64,000 bases of DNA from Deltaproteobacteria bacterium (GCA_024279255.1 JAJRRT010000064.1:1-64000), one strand, 5' to 3'; positions 42,924 through 53,111 are shown, counted from the stretch's first letter. A program made the numbers and translations. Notes: generated by a model from the sequence alone, not told the origin.

Positions 42924-43254
42924 TAAATCGAAGGTTAAAGAGATATATGTTGCCGACATCTCATTCGATGTCGTAGAGGAAGATTTGCACAAATTGTTTT
43001 CAGTCTGTGGTTCGGTCCGCGGAATCAACATGCTCAAGGATGAAAGGTCTGGCAATTTCAACGGTCGAGCATTCATCCGCATGGCAACGAATGCAGAGGC
43101 AAAAGAAGCCATCAACATGCTTGATGGAACCCGACTGATCAATCGTTGTATCAGTGTCAGTGCCGCACGCGATAAACCACTGAACGTACCGGTAATAGTG
43201 GCAGAGGAGAAGAAACCACGTCGCCGGGAGCGCCCAAAGCGCACCCGAAAATAG
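42916..43254 (+). CDS. RNA-binding protein with RRM domain
   Basis: 112 residues from ATG 42916, inside the end of the YkgJ gene. RRM: IYVADISFDVVEEDLHKLF (RNP2), NFNGRAFIRM (RNP1 region, with RAFIRM in place of KGYGFV) and AINMLDGTRLINRCISV. A basic tail RRRERPKRTRK follows. Small bacterial RRM proteins resemble cold-inducible RNA chaperones of cyanobacteria and deltaproteobacteria. Confidence 0.88.
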   Translation: MSNKSKVKEIYVADISFDVVEEDLHKLFSVCGSVRGINMLKDERSGNFNGRAFIRMATNAEAKEAINMLDGTRLINRCISVSAARDKPLNVPVIVAEEKKPRRRERPKRTRK

Positions 43255-43282
43255 CAGTTCCCCTCCAAACAAAACCAATAAT

Positions 43283-43322
43283 AAAGAGCAGAAAACCTAT
43301 ATGGGATTCTGCTCTTTTTTCG
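43283..43322 (+). terminator. Rho-independent terminator after the RRM gene
   Basis: Stem AAAGAGCAGAA and TTCTGCTCTTT, then six T. Ends the argS-YkgJ-RRM transcript. Confidence 0.85.
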
Positions 43323-43372
43323 TTAAAAAATGCTCGCTCAAAGTAGCAACAATCAGCCGCTTTGAGCGAGCA
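43322..43372 (-). terminator. Terminator of the response-regulator gene
   Basis: Perfect 12-base inverted repeat GCTCGCTCAAAG (43332-43343) and CTTTGAGCGAGC (43360-43371), followed on the minus strand by ATTTTTTAACG. Confidence 0.8.
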
Positions 43373-43424
43373 GGTCAAAATCATTTCGGAGTTGTATTTT
43401 ATTCTGTACTTCAAAATAGCTTTT

Positions 43425-44801
43425 TCAGCCAGGCAGGTCTATCCCCAGCTCATATTTTTCCAGTTTGTAACGCAAGGTGCCACGGGGCACATTGAGGATC
43501 CGTGCAGTCCTGGCCACATTGCCACCGGTTATGGTGAAAGCTTTAGCGATCAAACCCTTTTCCACCTTGCAAACGACATCATCCAAGACGATCCCTTCCG
43601 GTGGGATTTCATAACTGAACGGCACTTCGCTTTGCGGGGACTCTCCCCATATTTCACGAGGCAAGTGTTCTGGTTTGATCTCATCGACGTTATACATGAT
43701 ACAAATACGCTCGACCACGTTACGTAGTTCACGCACGTTCCCTGGCCAGTGGTAGCGGAGCATCAGATCGAGTGCATCGCGCGAAAAGGCGCGCATTGCC
43801 TTATTGAACTCGCGGCTGAAACGCTGGAGAAAATATTCAAGCAGACTCGGAACGTCTTCACGCCTCTCTCGTAAGGGTGGGATATGAATTGGAAATACAT
43901 TTAAACGGTAGTAAAGGTCCTCACGAAACTCTTTGGCATCAATAGCGTTTTTAAGTTTGGCATTAGTCGCTGCAATAATTCGTACATTGATATCAATGTT
44001 TCTATTCCCGCCCAAGCGTCTGATCTTACGGTCCTCAAGCACTCGCAACAACTTAACCTGCAGGCCCATATCCATCTCACCTATTTCATCGAGAAAGATG
44101 GAACCATTATCTGATTCTTCAAACAGACCGAGCTTACGCGTTTTAGCATCGGTAAAGGCCCCCCGTTCATGTCCAAAGAGTTCACTCTCCAACAGGTTGA
44201 ATGGCAGAGAACCGCAATTGATTTCGATAAATGGTTTGTCGACTCTTGGTGAAAGGTTATGAATCGCCTGAGCAACAAGTTCTTTGCCCGTCCCACTCTC
44301 TCCAGTAATTAAAACTGTTGCCGTTTCATGCTTGGCAACCTCACGGATCTGCTGGAAAATCTGCAACAAAGCCGGGCTGGTACCGATCATATTAATGTCG
44401 TTTTCTTGCCGAACCAATCTCTTGACTTTGCGACGCAAAGATTGGGTTTCAAGAGCCAATTTAACAATGAGATGGATCGCGTCAGCCTTGAATGGTTTTT
44501 TTATGTAATCATAAGCACCAATTTTTAAAGCTTCAACGGCACTCTCAACCGTTCCATAACCGGTAATGATAATAACCAGTAGCTCTGGATCGACCTCCTT
44601 GACTGCTCGCAGGACATCGAGTCCGCTCTCACTCCCCAAATTCAAATCAAGCAAAACCAGACTGATCTCATCTTCAGTGACAATGCTGACGGCTTCTTCA
44701 GGACAACCTGTCGATAGCGCCCTGTATCCATCAGCAGCAAGTATTCGTTCAAGGTTTTCACGAATAAATGCCTCATCATCGACGATTAGAATTTTTTCCA
44801 T
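43425..44801 (-). CDS. Sigma-54-dependent response regulator, NtrC family
   Basis: 458 residues. Receiver 1-120 with VDDE and Asp52 (LLDLNLG), AAA+ domain 140-370 with GESGTGKE, LFGHERGAFTDA and LDEIGEM, and a Fis-type helix-turn-helix at the end (GGNVARTARILNVPRGTLRYK). The sigma-54 loop reads GAFTDA instead of GAFTGA. Its kinase partner is probably the gene directly upstream. A promoter with -35 TTGCCT (44899-44904) and -10 TATATT (44876-44881) lies ahead of it. Confidence 0.92.
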   Translation of the reverse strand: MEKILIVDDEAFIRENLERILAADGYRALSTGCPEEAVSIVTEDEISLVLLDLNLGSESGLDVLRAVKEVDPELLVIIITGYGTVESAVEALKIGAYDYIKKPFKADAIHLIVKLALETQSLRRKVKRLVRQENDINMIGTSPALLQIFQQIREVAKHETATVLITGESGTGKELVAQAIHNLSPRVDKPFIEINCGSLPFNLLESELFGHERGAFTDAKTRKLGLFEESDNGSIFLDEIGEMDMGLQVKLLRVLEDRKIRRLGGNRNIDINVRIIAATNAKLKNAIDAKEFREDLYYRLNVFPIHIPPLRERREDVPSLLEYFLQRFSREFNKAMRAFSRDALDLMLRYHWPGNVRELRNVVERICIMYNVDEIKPEHLPREIWGESPQSEVPFSYEIPPEGIVLDDVVCKVEKGLIAKAFTITGGNVARTARILNVPRGTLRYKLEKYELGIDLPG

Positions 44802-44875
44802 TTAGAGCTCCCGGCGATACAGAAGAAAATCTGAAAAAGGTACGTGCTCAAGAATCTGACAGGCAACGATAATAA

Positions 44876-44904
44876 AATATACGGGGAATTTACTATAGAG
44901 GCAA
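44876..44904 (-). promoter_or_regulatory. Sigma-70-type promoter of the response-regulator gene
   Basis: Minus strand TTGCCT (44904-44899), 17-base spacer, TATATT (44881-44876), about 75 bp before the ATG at 44801. It allows the regulator to be made independently of the kinase gene upstream. Confidence 0.55.
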
Positions 44905-44993
44905 GGCGTAACGGTGGATTTTAGCCATCAGAAAGACTTGACCAGCGAAATATTCACATATTCAACAAAGCAGCAAAGAGAACTTGGCTAATT

Positions 44994-47504
44994 TTAGCCT
45001 ATCGTGCCACCATCTTCAACCGGCAACAGCAGAAAAACACGGGTCCCTTGATTGATGGTACTCTCTGCGCTGATCGACCCTTTGTGTTCGGAGAGGATAT
45101 TATGACTGATCGACAGTCCCAAACCGGTCCCCTCTCTTCCCTTATTGGTATAAAAAGGTTCAAAAATCAGTCCGATTTTTTCTGGTTCGATTCCACACCC
45201 ACTATCAATAACCGTAACCTGTATTCCTTTGCGAACACGGCTCGCCAAAATTTTCAATTCGCCGCCATTCGGCATGGCATCAATAGCATTGCTGAATAAA
45301 TTCAGAAAAACCTGCTTGAGTCGATCAGCATCGATTAGGAGTTTGGGCATACCAACGTCAAAGTGTGAAATTATTTCGATTCCCTGCCGTTCGCACTGCT
45401 TACGCACCAGAAAAATTGAATCCTCAATGACCCTTGTCAGGTCACCAGAAATCAACATCGGCTTAGAGGCTGAAAAATGTAATAGCTCGCCAACCAATCC
45501 TTCAAGGCGCTCCATCTCGCCAAGAGCTTTTTGGATCAACAACTGATCCTGCTCTTTACCAATCAATCGGTCATGCAATTCATCCAGTAACAAACTAACC
45601 CCGGTTAACGGATTTCGAATCTCGTGGGCAATTCCGGCTGACATACGTCCCAAAGACGCCAATCTGTCCATACGTGACATCTGCTCACGCATATTAACGC
45701 GTTCAGTCAGGTCCTCAACGGTCAACAACCAACCTGCCTGGCGCCTGAAACTTAAAGGGAAAAGAGATAAACGATAGGTCAGTTGCCGGTCATCACGCTC
45801 GAGGCTGACATAGTCACCCCAGCTCTGCTGATCCAGTGTTGCAAACGCGTTCTCAAGCCCGGGGTAAAACTCTGGCCAGTCGGACAGGATTTCATGCCAG
45901 GGTGTTGCCTTGCCAGGGTGACTGACCCCGAGTATTTTACAAGCGGGGCCATTCAATGATGTCACCTTACGATCGCCATCAAATGTCAATATACCGGTTT
46001 CAATGTTTTCAACAACGGTATGTTTGAAATTACGCTCGCGGATAATTTCATGCCGGGAACGCCGTAACGCTTTCAAAGTTTTTAGTAGCCGAAGTTGTCT
46101 CAAACTCAGATCATTGGCCATACGATTGAAAGAGTCTGCCAAGACACCAACTTCGTCGTAGGAACTGACCTCGACTCGGGTTTCAAGGTTGCCACGAGCC
46201 ATCTCACGGGTGCCCTCTGTTAAAGAGAGGAGAGGACCGACAATACTTCCAGAAAGTCGGTAGGCAGCCATGATCACGAACATGACAGTTATTGAGATCA
46301 CAAACCAGGATTCACTTAAATAGTTGGTTATCTCTTTACGGATCAAACTTGCCGTTGTCAGGGCGGGTTGATGAAAATTATCGACTTCGGCTCCAATCGT
46401 AATTCCGCCAAAGATACCAAATTTTTGAAAATCACCATGATCATAGAATATCGGGGCATAGGCCATAATTTTACGTGAACCACCAACATTAGTGGTATCG
46501 ACAACGCCCTGCTCGCCATTTCGTATGGCCTCAGCAACAACCGGATAATTCTTATGAATAAAACCAGCGTCTAGCAAATTAAAGGGAATACGGCCAGCAT
46601 TGATCGTTTCTTCATCAGTTTCCTGACTATAAGCTGGCACTAGCTGTCCATCAGGATCATAGCCACGAATATCCCAGTATTTTGGATGGGTAATCATCCA
46701 GCCTTCGTCATCGAACATAAAGGCATAATTGCCACTGGCATAGGAGGGGAAGACAACGTAGCGGTCTTTGGTCGGAGAGATGTGCTGTGTGAATTCCATC
46801 AGGTGCCGGTGATCAAGGGAGATCACCACTATCCCTGAGAGCTTCCCTTCTCTAAAAACAGGTGTTGCAAAACGCACGACACCACGGTATGGCGTCCCCA
46901 ACACTGCTTCAAGAGGCGTTTCGGCCCCCTGTAGTTGTTCATCACGGCTAACGTACCATCCACTTAAACGTGAGACTGAAACTTCACCATTGCCAAGGTG
47001 ACGAGTCTTATTGAAATAGGTTTCGTTTTTATATGTCGTGTTTAAAGGATCCGCTACATTGCGCAACTGGAGTGAAGGCCGACCTGCGATAATACGAATT
47101 TTTTCCTGACCTGTCGGATCGATAAAACTCACTTCGTGATACAGCAGAATCCGCTCTCTGACTTCGATAGGATTTTTATTGGTTCCGCGACGATACCAGA
47201 CACTCCGCGCGTGACTCCAGGCGAAATCGAGATAGGATTTCTGATCCGGCTTGATCAGCGACAGATCTCTCAAATCGCCTTCGACCTGTTGTAGGAAATC
47301 GGAGACTTCTCCGGCGACCATTTCGGCGCGCAACTCCAGAGCCCGAGCCGCCTGAGTATCAAGAGCCTCAGTCGTACGCTGGCGTAGCAGGGTTTCTACA
47401 AGGCGTAAACTGTGGTGCGAGTTGACCAGCAACAGCATCAGCGGTACCAGAGACAACAACAAAAAGGCTCCGAGTACTTTTTTATGTAAATTGATTTTAA
47501 ACAT
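44994..47504 (-). CDS. Membrane sensor histidine kinase with extracytoplasmic Cache domain
   Basis: 836 residues from ATG 47504 (AGGA upstream). Two membrane helices near 9-27 and 385-405 flank a 350-residue periplasmic sensor of the double-Cache type ([47 protein letters not shown]). Then HAMP (about 407-460), PAS (about 490-600), HisKA with [19 protein letters not shown], and HATPase with [15 protein letters not shown] and GTGLGLSI. Cache domains sense small metabolites, often carboxylates or amino acids. Pairs with the downstream sigma-54 regulator. Confidence 0.9.
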   Translation of the reverse strand: MFKINLHKKVLGAFLLLSLVPLMLLLVNSHHSLRLVETLLRQRTTEALDTQAARALELRAEMVAGEVSDFLQQVEGDLRDLSLIKPDQKSYLDFAWSHARSVWYRRGTNKNPIEVRERILLYHEVSFIDPTGQEKIRIIAGRPSLQLRNVADPLNTTYKNETYFNKTRHLGNGEVSVSRLSGWYVSRDEQLQGAETPLEAVLGTPYRGVVRFATPVFREGKLSGIVVISLDHRHLMEFTQHISPTKDRYVVFPSYASGNYAFMFDDEGWMITHPKYWDIRGYDPDGQLVPAYSQETDEETINAGRIPFNLLDAGFIHKNYPVVAEAIRNGEQGVVDTTNVGGSRKIMAYAPIFYDHGDFQKFGIFGGITIGAEVDNFHQPALTTASLIRKEITNYLSESWFVISITVMFVIMAAYRLSGSIVGPLLSLTEGTREMARGNLETRVEVSSYDEVGVLADSFNRMANDLSLRQLRLLKTLKALRRSRHEIIRERNFKHTVVENIETGILTFDGDRKVTSLNGPACKILGVSHPGKATPWHEILSDWPEFYPGLENAFATLDQQSWGDYVSLERDDRQLTYRLSLFPLSFRRQAGWLLTVEDLTERVNMREQMSRMDRLASLGRMSAGIAHEIRNPLTGVSLLLDELHDRLIGKEQDQLLIQKALGEMERLEGLVGELLHFSASKPMLISGDLTRVIEDSIFLVRKQCERQGIEIISHFDVGMPKLLIDADRLKQVFLNLFSNAIDAMPNGGELKILASRVRKGIQVTVIDSGCGIEPEKIGLIFEPFYTNKGREGTGLGLSISHNILSEHKGSISAESTINQGTRVFLLLPVEDGGTIG

Positions 47505-47520
47505 CACAATCCTGTTTAAA

Positions 47521-47562
47521 ATAAAAAAAGCCGCTCCCCAGAATCAACAGGTGCGGCTTGGT
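47521..47562 (-). terminator. Terminator after ispB
   Basis: AAGCCGC ... GCGGCTT stem with 18-base loop; the minus strand continues as TTTTTTTAT. It separates the prenyl synthase gene from the sensor kinase gene downstream. Confidence 0.6.
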
Positions 47563-47587
47563 ATAAGGGGGTTTCATCGTACTCGAC

Positions 47588-48556
47588 TTACTTGTTACGC
47601 GCCACCACATAGTCGGCGAGAGCACAGAGGGCGTTGCGGATTTCATTGTCTGGAAAAATATCAAGCTGGACCTTGGCTAGCTCAATTCGCTCAGAAGCAC
47701 GAAGACGGGTATATTTAATACCATCATATTTCTCTATCAGATCACAAACCCGGTTGAGATCAACCTCGCTCAGTTCTTCAAGTTCGATAATCTGTGCAAT
47801 TTCATTTTGTTCGTTCTTATCCGCTTTTGAATAAGTGTGAATCAATGGCAGAGTCATCTTACCTTCTTCAAGGTCATGACCGCGCTCTTTGCCAAACTCC
47901 TTTAGGTCGGCAACATAATCAAGAGCATCATCCATTAGCTGGAAGGCCGTGCCTATTTCAAGCCCGAACTCACGCAGGGCCGTTTCTTGTTGCGGAGAGG
48001 CTTCGGCTAAAACAGCTCCAACCTGACAAGCTGCCGCAATCAAAATTGCGGTTTTATCGCGAATAACATCAAGATAGTGATCTTCATCAATCTCAAGGTC
48101 AGCCGTATTCAGCAGTTGCTGTATCTCTCCCTCTGCCATTTGAGTCGTGGTATCTGACAGTAATTGCAAAACCCTGAGGCTGTTACAGCCAACCATAACT
48201 GAAAATGATTTGGCGAGCAGAAAGTCACCAACCAACACTGAGGCTTCGTTGCCCCAGACCGCATTAGCTGAGCGGTTTCCACGGCGTAATTCAGCGCCAT
48301 CGACTACATCATCATGCAGTAATGTTGCACTATGAATGAACTCGATAACTCCTGCCAATTCAATATGATGCTCACCAGAGTAGTTGCAGAGCTTTGCCGC
48401 TAATAGCAGCAACATAGGTCGGATTCTTTTCCCGCCACTGGACAGAAGATATTCCCCCACCTGGCCAATGAGTGGCACATCAGACGTCAGATTCTTGCGA
48501 AATCGTACCTCGACAGCCTGCATATCTTTTTGGATCAGGGCTGAAACGCGCTCCAT
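47588..48556 (-). CDS. ispB: Polyprenyl diphosphate synthase (octaprenyl type)
   Basis: 322 residues from ATG 48556; ribosome site weak (GGAAA at long distance), but sequence similarity begins there. All-trans prenyl synthase: first aspartate motif LLHDDVVDGAELRRGN (DDVVD), second motif QLMDDALDYVAD (DDALD) and GKMTLPLIH. It makes the long isoprenoid side chain of menaquinone. Sits between two kinase genes without obvious link to them. Confidence 0.9.
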   Translation of the reverse strand: MERVSALIQKDMQAVEVRFRKNLTSDVPLIGQVGEYLLSSGGKRIRPMLLLLAAKLCNYSGEHHIELAGVIEFIHSATLLHDDVVDGAELRRGNRSANAVWGNEASVLVGDFLLAKSFSVMVGCNSLRVLQLLSDTTTQMAEGEIQQLLNTADLEIDEDHYLDVIRDKTAILIAAACQVGAVLAEASPQQETALREFGLEIGTAFQLMDDALDYVADLKEFGKERGHDLEEGKMTLPLIHTYSKADKNEQNEIAQIIELEELSEVDLNRVCDLIEKYDGIKYTRLRASERIELAKVQLDIFPDNEIRNALCALADYVVARNK

Positions 48557-48641
48557 CTTAAATATATTTCCATCTCTTTTGTATAAGGGGGGAATGACTT
48601 TATGCATTCTAAAAACCGCATGACTGTATGTCAAAGACTTT

Positions 48642-50156
48642 TTAACAGGGAGTCGGAGTTTTACCTTCTATATCGCAAGGGAGGTAAATACGGATACGAG
48701 CTCCTCCAAGTGGAGAATCGAGCGCTTCTATACTACCACCATGTTCTTCAATCAACTTGCGGCAGATTGCTAAACCCAACCCGGTTCCCTTGCCCTTTTC
48801 TTTGGTAGAGAAGAAAGGATCAAATATCGACTCCCACTGATCAAATGGAATACCGGGTCCATCATCATCGACAACAATCTCTGCACCCTTATCTGTTGCC
48901 CTCAATTCCATATGGATAGCACCTCGTTCATCCAGAGCTTGAACAGCATTCAGAAGCAGATTAACCAGAACCTGTCGCAGACGGTCTGAATCACCAATCA
49001 GGTATGGAACCTCAACATCAAGGTGCATATCAAAATTTATATGTCTAAAAAGTTTTTGCGGCTGCAGCGAGGCCCAGGTCGCTTCAATTAATTCTCGCAA
49101 GTTCACTGGCTCCCATTGACGAGCACCGGTCCGGGATAGCCCAAGCAACCCCCCGGTAATTCTCTTACAACGGAGACATTCATCTATAATCGCCTGTACA
49201 TCCTCACGACGACTATCGTCTTGTGACAAATCCTCAAGCAGTAGCTGCGCATAACCGAGAATAATACCAACCGGATTGTCAATTTCATGTGAGACACCGG
49301 CAGCGACCTGACCAACGGCAGCCAGACGTTCAGCCCTGGTCAACCTTTCATAGATCCGGTGCAGTTCTTCATTGGCGCTAGTCAATTGCTCGTTGCGGCG
49401 AGTTAGTTCTTCTCGGCTGGAATTAAGACTACCTGCCATCTCGTTAAAAGCCCTGGCCAGAACGGTCAACTCGTCTGCCCCACCATCGGTCGCAGATATC
49501 GGAATATGTGTTTCAAGCTCACCGCGCGAAATCGCCCTGGCACCATCGGTCAATTGTTGAATTGGGCGTGTCAGTCGTCTGGCACCAAAAGCTGCAAGCA
49601 ATAAAGAAATGAGGGCAGCTCCTATAGCTATACTCAAAAAAGCCTGATGCATCTCTGTCAATCGTTGGTCAACGGTCCGGAAAGAATAATAGAACCGGAC
49701 GCTTAGTAAACGAGATCCCGCCGGACTGAAAGCCGGAACCGCGACATCGAGAACGCGACGACCTTGCTGATCAGGCCGCACTCGATAGGTCAAATCCTGA
49801 TCTTCAGTTTCAAATAGCGTATCAGTCGGCAGATCTTGATTGCTGAACCCAGGGAAAAGGTCAGAAACAAAGAGGGCTCGGCCGCTCACTGAATGGAGAG
49901 AAAAACGGATCAAATCATGGCTAAAACCGAGAAGGTGTACCATCTTACCCTGTTGACGAGGCGATAACTGAGTAAAATCACCACGGAAATGTTTTAAAAT
50001 TTCTGGGGTAGCAAAACGGGCTGCAGCCAGATGCTGAGCCTGAAGATGGTCCTGCCAGAGTACGGCCTGTTTTTTTTCCAACAGCCCGAAGGTCACGATC
50101 AGCAGGATCAAAAGGACAGCACCAGTGTAAATGAAGAGTTTTTTTGAAAGACTCAT
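48642..50156 (-). CDS. Membrane sensor histidine kinase with HAMP
   Basis: 504 residues. Helices at about 8-25 and 172-190 border a 140-residue periplasmic sensor with no recognisable family. HAMP about 192-250 (RRLTRPIQQLTDGARAI), coiled coil, HisKA with AAGVSHEIDNPVGIILGYAQLLL (His in SHEID), HATPase with NLLLNAVQAL, DDDGPGIP and GKGTGLGLAI. Divergently oriented from the cbb3 locus with 230 bp between. It has no adjacent regulator gene, so its partner is unknown. Confidence 0.88.
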   Translation of the reverse strand: MSLSKKLFIYTGAVLLILLIVTFGLLEKKQAVLWQDHLQAQHLAAARFATPEILKHFRGDFTQLSPRQQGKMVHLLGFSHDLIRFSLHSVSGRALFVSDLFPGFSNQDLPTDTLFETEDQDLTYRVRPDQQGRRVLDVAVPAFSPAGSRLLSVRFYYSFRTVDQRLTEMHQAFLSIAIGAALISLLLAAFGARRLTRPIQQLTDGARAISRGELETHIPISATDGGADELTVLARAFNEMAGSLNSSREELTRRNEQLTSANEELHRIYERLTRAERLAAVGQVAAGVSHEIDNPVGIILGYAQLLLEDLSQDDSRREDVQAIIDECLRCKRITGGLLGLSRTGARQWEPVNLRELIEATWASLQPQKLFRHINFDMHLDVEVPYLIGDSDRLRQVLVNLLLNAVQALDERGAIHMELRATDKGAEIVVDDDGPGIPFDQWESIFDPFFSTKEKGKGTGLGLAICRKLIEEHGGSIEALDSPLGGARIRIYLPCDIEGKTPTPC

Positions 50157-50307
50157 AGCAAACTTTTATCGTATTTTTTCAAGAAGTTACAGCTCTTTCT
50201 TACGAGACTCTCAATTAAGCACACAGTATACAGTATTTTTTATTTGACAGTTCATACCCTGAGCCCTAAAATCATCACCGTTTAGGTTAACATTATTGTT
50301 TTTCTCA

Positions 50308-50335
50308 TTGACATTTACATATCTTATTCTACAAT
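50308..50335 (+). promoter_or_regulatory. Promoter of the cbb3 oxidase locus
   Basis: TTGACA (50308-50313), 16-base spacer, TACAAT (50330-50335), 51 bp before the ccoN ATG. No good FNR box was found in the 230-bp region. Confidence 0.6.
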
Positions 50336-50386
50336 TTTTTGGATCCAAATTTCCCTGTATCAGGGAGACATCAACAAGGAGACCCT

Positions 50387-51802
50387 ATGGAGAAGCCGCA
50401 ATACAACACGGACATTGTCAAAAGTTTCGTACACTGGAGTGTACTCTGGGGACTGGTTGCAGTTCTGGTCGGAGTTATCGTGTCGATTCAAATGACAAAT
50501 CCGGAGATGAACTTTCCTCCCTACCTGACCTTTGGACGTTTACGGCCAATTCACACCAATGCCGGTATTTTCGGGTGGGGCGTTGGAGTCATCTTTGCGA
50601 CCTTCTTTTACATTGTTCAAAGGCTATGCAAGGTTCGCCTTTGGAGCGATAAGCTTGCAAAATTTCAGCTTTATTTTTTCAACACTACCATTACTGCCTC
50701 TGCTGTCACGCTGATTCTTGGCTTCACAACCAGCAAAGAATATCATGAGATGGAGTGGCCGATCGACCTGATGATTATTATTCTCTGGGTCACTTTTGCT
50801 ATCAATATCATTATGACCATCATCAAGCGCAAAGAGGAGCAGATGTACATATCACTCTGGTACATGCTTGCTGCGATTGTTGGTGTGGCGATCCTCTTTC
50901 TGGTCAACTCTGCAGCAGTGCCAGTCTCCTTTTTCAAGTCATATTCAGCTTTTGCCGGAACCAATGATGCAAATGTCCAATGGTGGTTTGGGCACAATGC
51001 AGTAGCAATGGTCCTGACAGCGCCGCCCTTGGCAATGTTTTACTATTTTCTGCCTAAATCGACCGGTGTGCCAATCTACAGTCACAAAATTTCGATCATC
51101 TCCTTTTGGTCACTTATTTTCATGTACCTCTGGACCGGAGCCCATCACCTGCTCTGGACTCCCGTTCCGGATTGGATTCAAACTTTAGCGATGGCATTTT
51201 CTATCATGTTGATCGCACCATCTTGGGGATCGGTCATCAATGGCTACCTGTCGATGAAAGGCCAGTGGCACCAGATGCGTGAAAACTATCTGGTCAAGTT
51301 TTTGATATTAGGTATTACATTCTACGGGCTGCAGACCCTTCAGGGTCCGATGCAATCGATCCGTTCATTCTCAGCCTTTATTCATTTCACCGACTGGGTT
51401 CCTGCACATATCCATATGGGGACTATGGGTTGGGTTTCGATGGTCTGTTTCGCTTCAATTTATTTCTTGGTGCCGCGGATCTATGGCAAAGAACTCTACA
51501 GTATCCGTTTGGCAAACCTGCATTTCTGGCTGGCACTGACAGGGCAACTACTCTGGTCGATTTCACTCTGGATCGCTGGAGTGCTACAGGCTGGCATGTG
51601 GAACGCTATGAACCCCGATGGCAGCCTGACCTACACCTTCATGGAAACCATGGTCGAGATGTACCCCTACTGGTGGGTACGGACTATTGGCGGCACACTA
51701 TTTATGCTAGGCGTGATTGTCTTTATCTACAATTTGTTCAAGACTGCTCACAACGGGGAAAAGACCGCTTCCTTGGCTGCTACAGCTGAAGGGAGGGCAT
51801 AA
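50387..51802 (+). CDS. ccoN: Cytochrome c oxidase cbb3, subunit I (CcoN)
   Basis: 471 residues from ATG 50387 with AAGGAG at ideal spacing; an upstream in-frame ATG at 50339 lacks support. Twelve helices. Haem and copper ligands: RPIHTNAGIFGWG (low-spin haem b His), FGHNAVAMVLTAPPLAMFYY (CuB His and the cross-linked Tyr), GAHHLLWTPVPDW (CuB His pair), and VPAHIHMGTMGW (haem His pair). Catalyses reduction of oxygen to water with high affinity. First gene of the cco locus. Confidence 0.96.
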   Translation: MEKPQYNTDIVKSFVHWSVLWGLVAVLVGVIVSIQMTNPEMNFPPYLTFGRLRPIHTNAGIFGWGVGVIFATFFYIVQRLCKVRLWSDKLAKFQLYFFNTTITASAVTLILGFTTSKEYHEMEWPIDLMIIILWVTFAINIIMTIIKRKEEQMYISLWYMLAAIVGVAILFLVNSAAVPVSFFKSYSAFAGTNDANVQWWFGHNAVAMVLTAPPLAMFYYFLPKSTGVPIYSHKISIISFWSLIFMYLWTGAHHLLWTPVPDWIQTLAMAFSIMLIAPSWGSVINGYLSMKGQWHQMRENYLVKFLILGITFYGLQTLQGPMQSIRSFSAFIHFTDWVPAHIHMGTMGWVSMVCFASIYFLVPRIYGKELYSIRLANLHFWLALTGQLLWSISLWIAGVLQAGMWNAMNPDGSLTYTFMETMVEMYPYWWVRTIGGTLFMLGVIVFIYNLFKTAHNGEKTASLAATAEGRA

Positions 51803-51805
51803 GCT

Positions 51806-52669
51806 ATGTGGGAAAAAAAACCTATACTGCTTCTGGTTCTGGCCACTGCCGCCATTATGGTCGGTACCACCGTCACGATGATTGTGCCATTCATGTCGGT
51901 CAACACAGACGCTGACAAAATCGCCAGCGTCAAGCCCTATACCCCTATACAACAGGAAGGGCGAGATCTCTACATCCGCGAAGGCTGCAATAACTGTCAT
52001 ACGCAAACCGTTCGGCCGCTGGTGAGCGAAGTGCTGCGCTATGGCGAATATTCCAAATCAGGCGAGTTCGTCTATGATCGCCCATTCCTCTGGGGCTCGA
52101 AGCGAACCGGTCCAGATCTGGCTCGCGTGGGAGGCAAGTATCCCGATGCATGGCACTACAAACACATGGATTCTCCGCGCGCAATGATCCCCGGATCAAA
52201 TATGCCGGACTACGGCTGGTACAAAAAGAACCCACTAGATCCAAAGATGATCCAACGGAAGATGGAGGTTCTCGGTTTCCCCTATACCACAGAGCAGATC
52301 AGCGCCCTTGCCGACAAAAATGAGATGGATGCAATAGTCGCTTACCTGCAGAAACTGGGAAGTGATATCCCTTGGCGTAAGGCTGCGAAAACCACTATCG
52401 TCGGTGAGCTAAAAAATCCTTTTGTTGGCAATAAATCTGCCATCGAAGCTGGCGAAGAGTTATTCGAGAACAACTGTGAAGCATGCCATGGAGAAAACCT
52501 AGAAGGCGGTATCGGTCCCGAACTGACTGATATTGATATGGATGACTCTGATCTTTACCAGATCATCTACAACGGCATAGATGATGGCGGAATGCCTGCC
52601 TTCGGCAGCCTTGGTACAAATAAGGTCTGGCAACTGGTCAACTTCCTCAAATCAGGAGATAGCGATTGA
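51806..52669 (+). CDS. ccoO: cbb3 oxidase subunit CcoO with added haem-c domain
   Basis: 287 residues. N-terminal helix (about 7-29), CcoO-type region 30-205 with one haem motif CNNCH (61-65) and the conserved WGSKRTGPDLARVGGKY, IPGSNMPDYGWY, then a second cytochrome c domain 208-287 with CEACH (224-228) and GGMPAFG providing the Met ligand. Standard CcoO ends near residue 200-220 and the extra domain resembles a CcoP haem module. The separate ccoP gene has lost its haems, so this gene appears to carry them. Overlaps ccoQ by one base. Confidence 0.9.
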   Translation: MWEKKPILLLVLATAAIMVGTTVTMIVPFMSVNTDADKIASVKPYTPIQQEGRDLYIREGCNNCHTQTVRPLVSEVLRYGEYSKSGEFVYDRPFLWGSKRTGPDLARVGGKYPDAWHYKHMDSPRAMIPGSNMPDYGWYKKNPLDPKMIQRKMEVLGFPYTTEQISALADKNEMDAIVAYLQKLGSDIPWRKAAKTTIVGELKNPFVGNKSAIEAGEELFENNCEACHGENLEGGIGPELTDIDMDDSDLYQIIYNGIDDGGMPAFGSLGTNKVWQLVNFLKSGDSD

Positions 52670-52809
52670 TGGACCTTGGATCAATCCTCTACCTTGGCGT
52701 TACTTTCGGCCTTTTTGTGATCTTTGCGGCGATCGTGATACGGACTTACAGTCGTAAAAACCGTGACAAAAACGAAACTGCCAAGTACCGCATGCTTGAT
52801 GATGATTGA
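52669..52809 (+). CDS. ccoQ: cbb3 oxidase small subunit CcoQ
   Basis: 46 residues. One helix (about 4-24, ILYLGVTFGLFVIFAAIVI), then charged tail RTYSRKNRDKNE. The tail ends TAKYRMLDDD, which closely resembles the C-terminus of CcoS in this locus. ATG shares a base with the ccoO stop (TGATG). CcoQ stabilises the oxidase complex and adjusts its activity in other bacteria. Confidence 0.8.
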   Translation: MDLGSILYLGVTFGLFVIFAAIVIRTYSRKNRDKNETAKYRMLDDD

Positions 52810-52851
52810 CTGATGCGTCAACACCGCTTCTTTAGATAAAGGATAGCTTTT

Positions 52852-53061
52852 ATGAGCAATATAGAACAACAAAACAACGATTACGCTGACGGGATCAAGG
52901 ACAGCCACCAGGCACCACCGGTCTACTTCAATGTCCTGTTTTATGGTTTGATTATCTGGGGAGTCATCTTCATAGCCTATTTCCTGTTGAGTGGTTGGAG
53001 TTCACATCAGGAATTTGAGCAAAAGATGGAAGCCCATCAGCAACAAACAACAACCAGATAG
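52852..53061 (+). CDS. ccoP: cbb3 oxidase CcoP stub, no haem sites
   Basis: 69 residues. Matches only the N-terminal FixP_N part of CcoP: YADGIKDSHQAPPVYFNVLF then one helix (about 26-47) and HQEFEQKMEAH. No CXXCH and no cytochrome domain. It probably anchors or docks the complex while its haem-bearing function is taken over by the CcoO C-terminal domain. The frame is intact with a clean stop, so this is not simply a broken ccoP. Confidence 0.8.
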   Translation: MSNIEQQNNDYADGIKDSHQAPPVYFNVLFYGLIIWGVIFIAYFLLSGWSSHQEFEQKMEAHQQQTTTR

Positions 53062-53111
53062 ATCTATATACGGGAGGAGCCAAGCTCCTCCCTTTCACTT
53101 TACTGGCGGTA

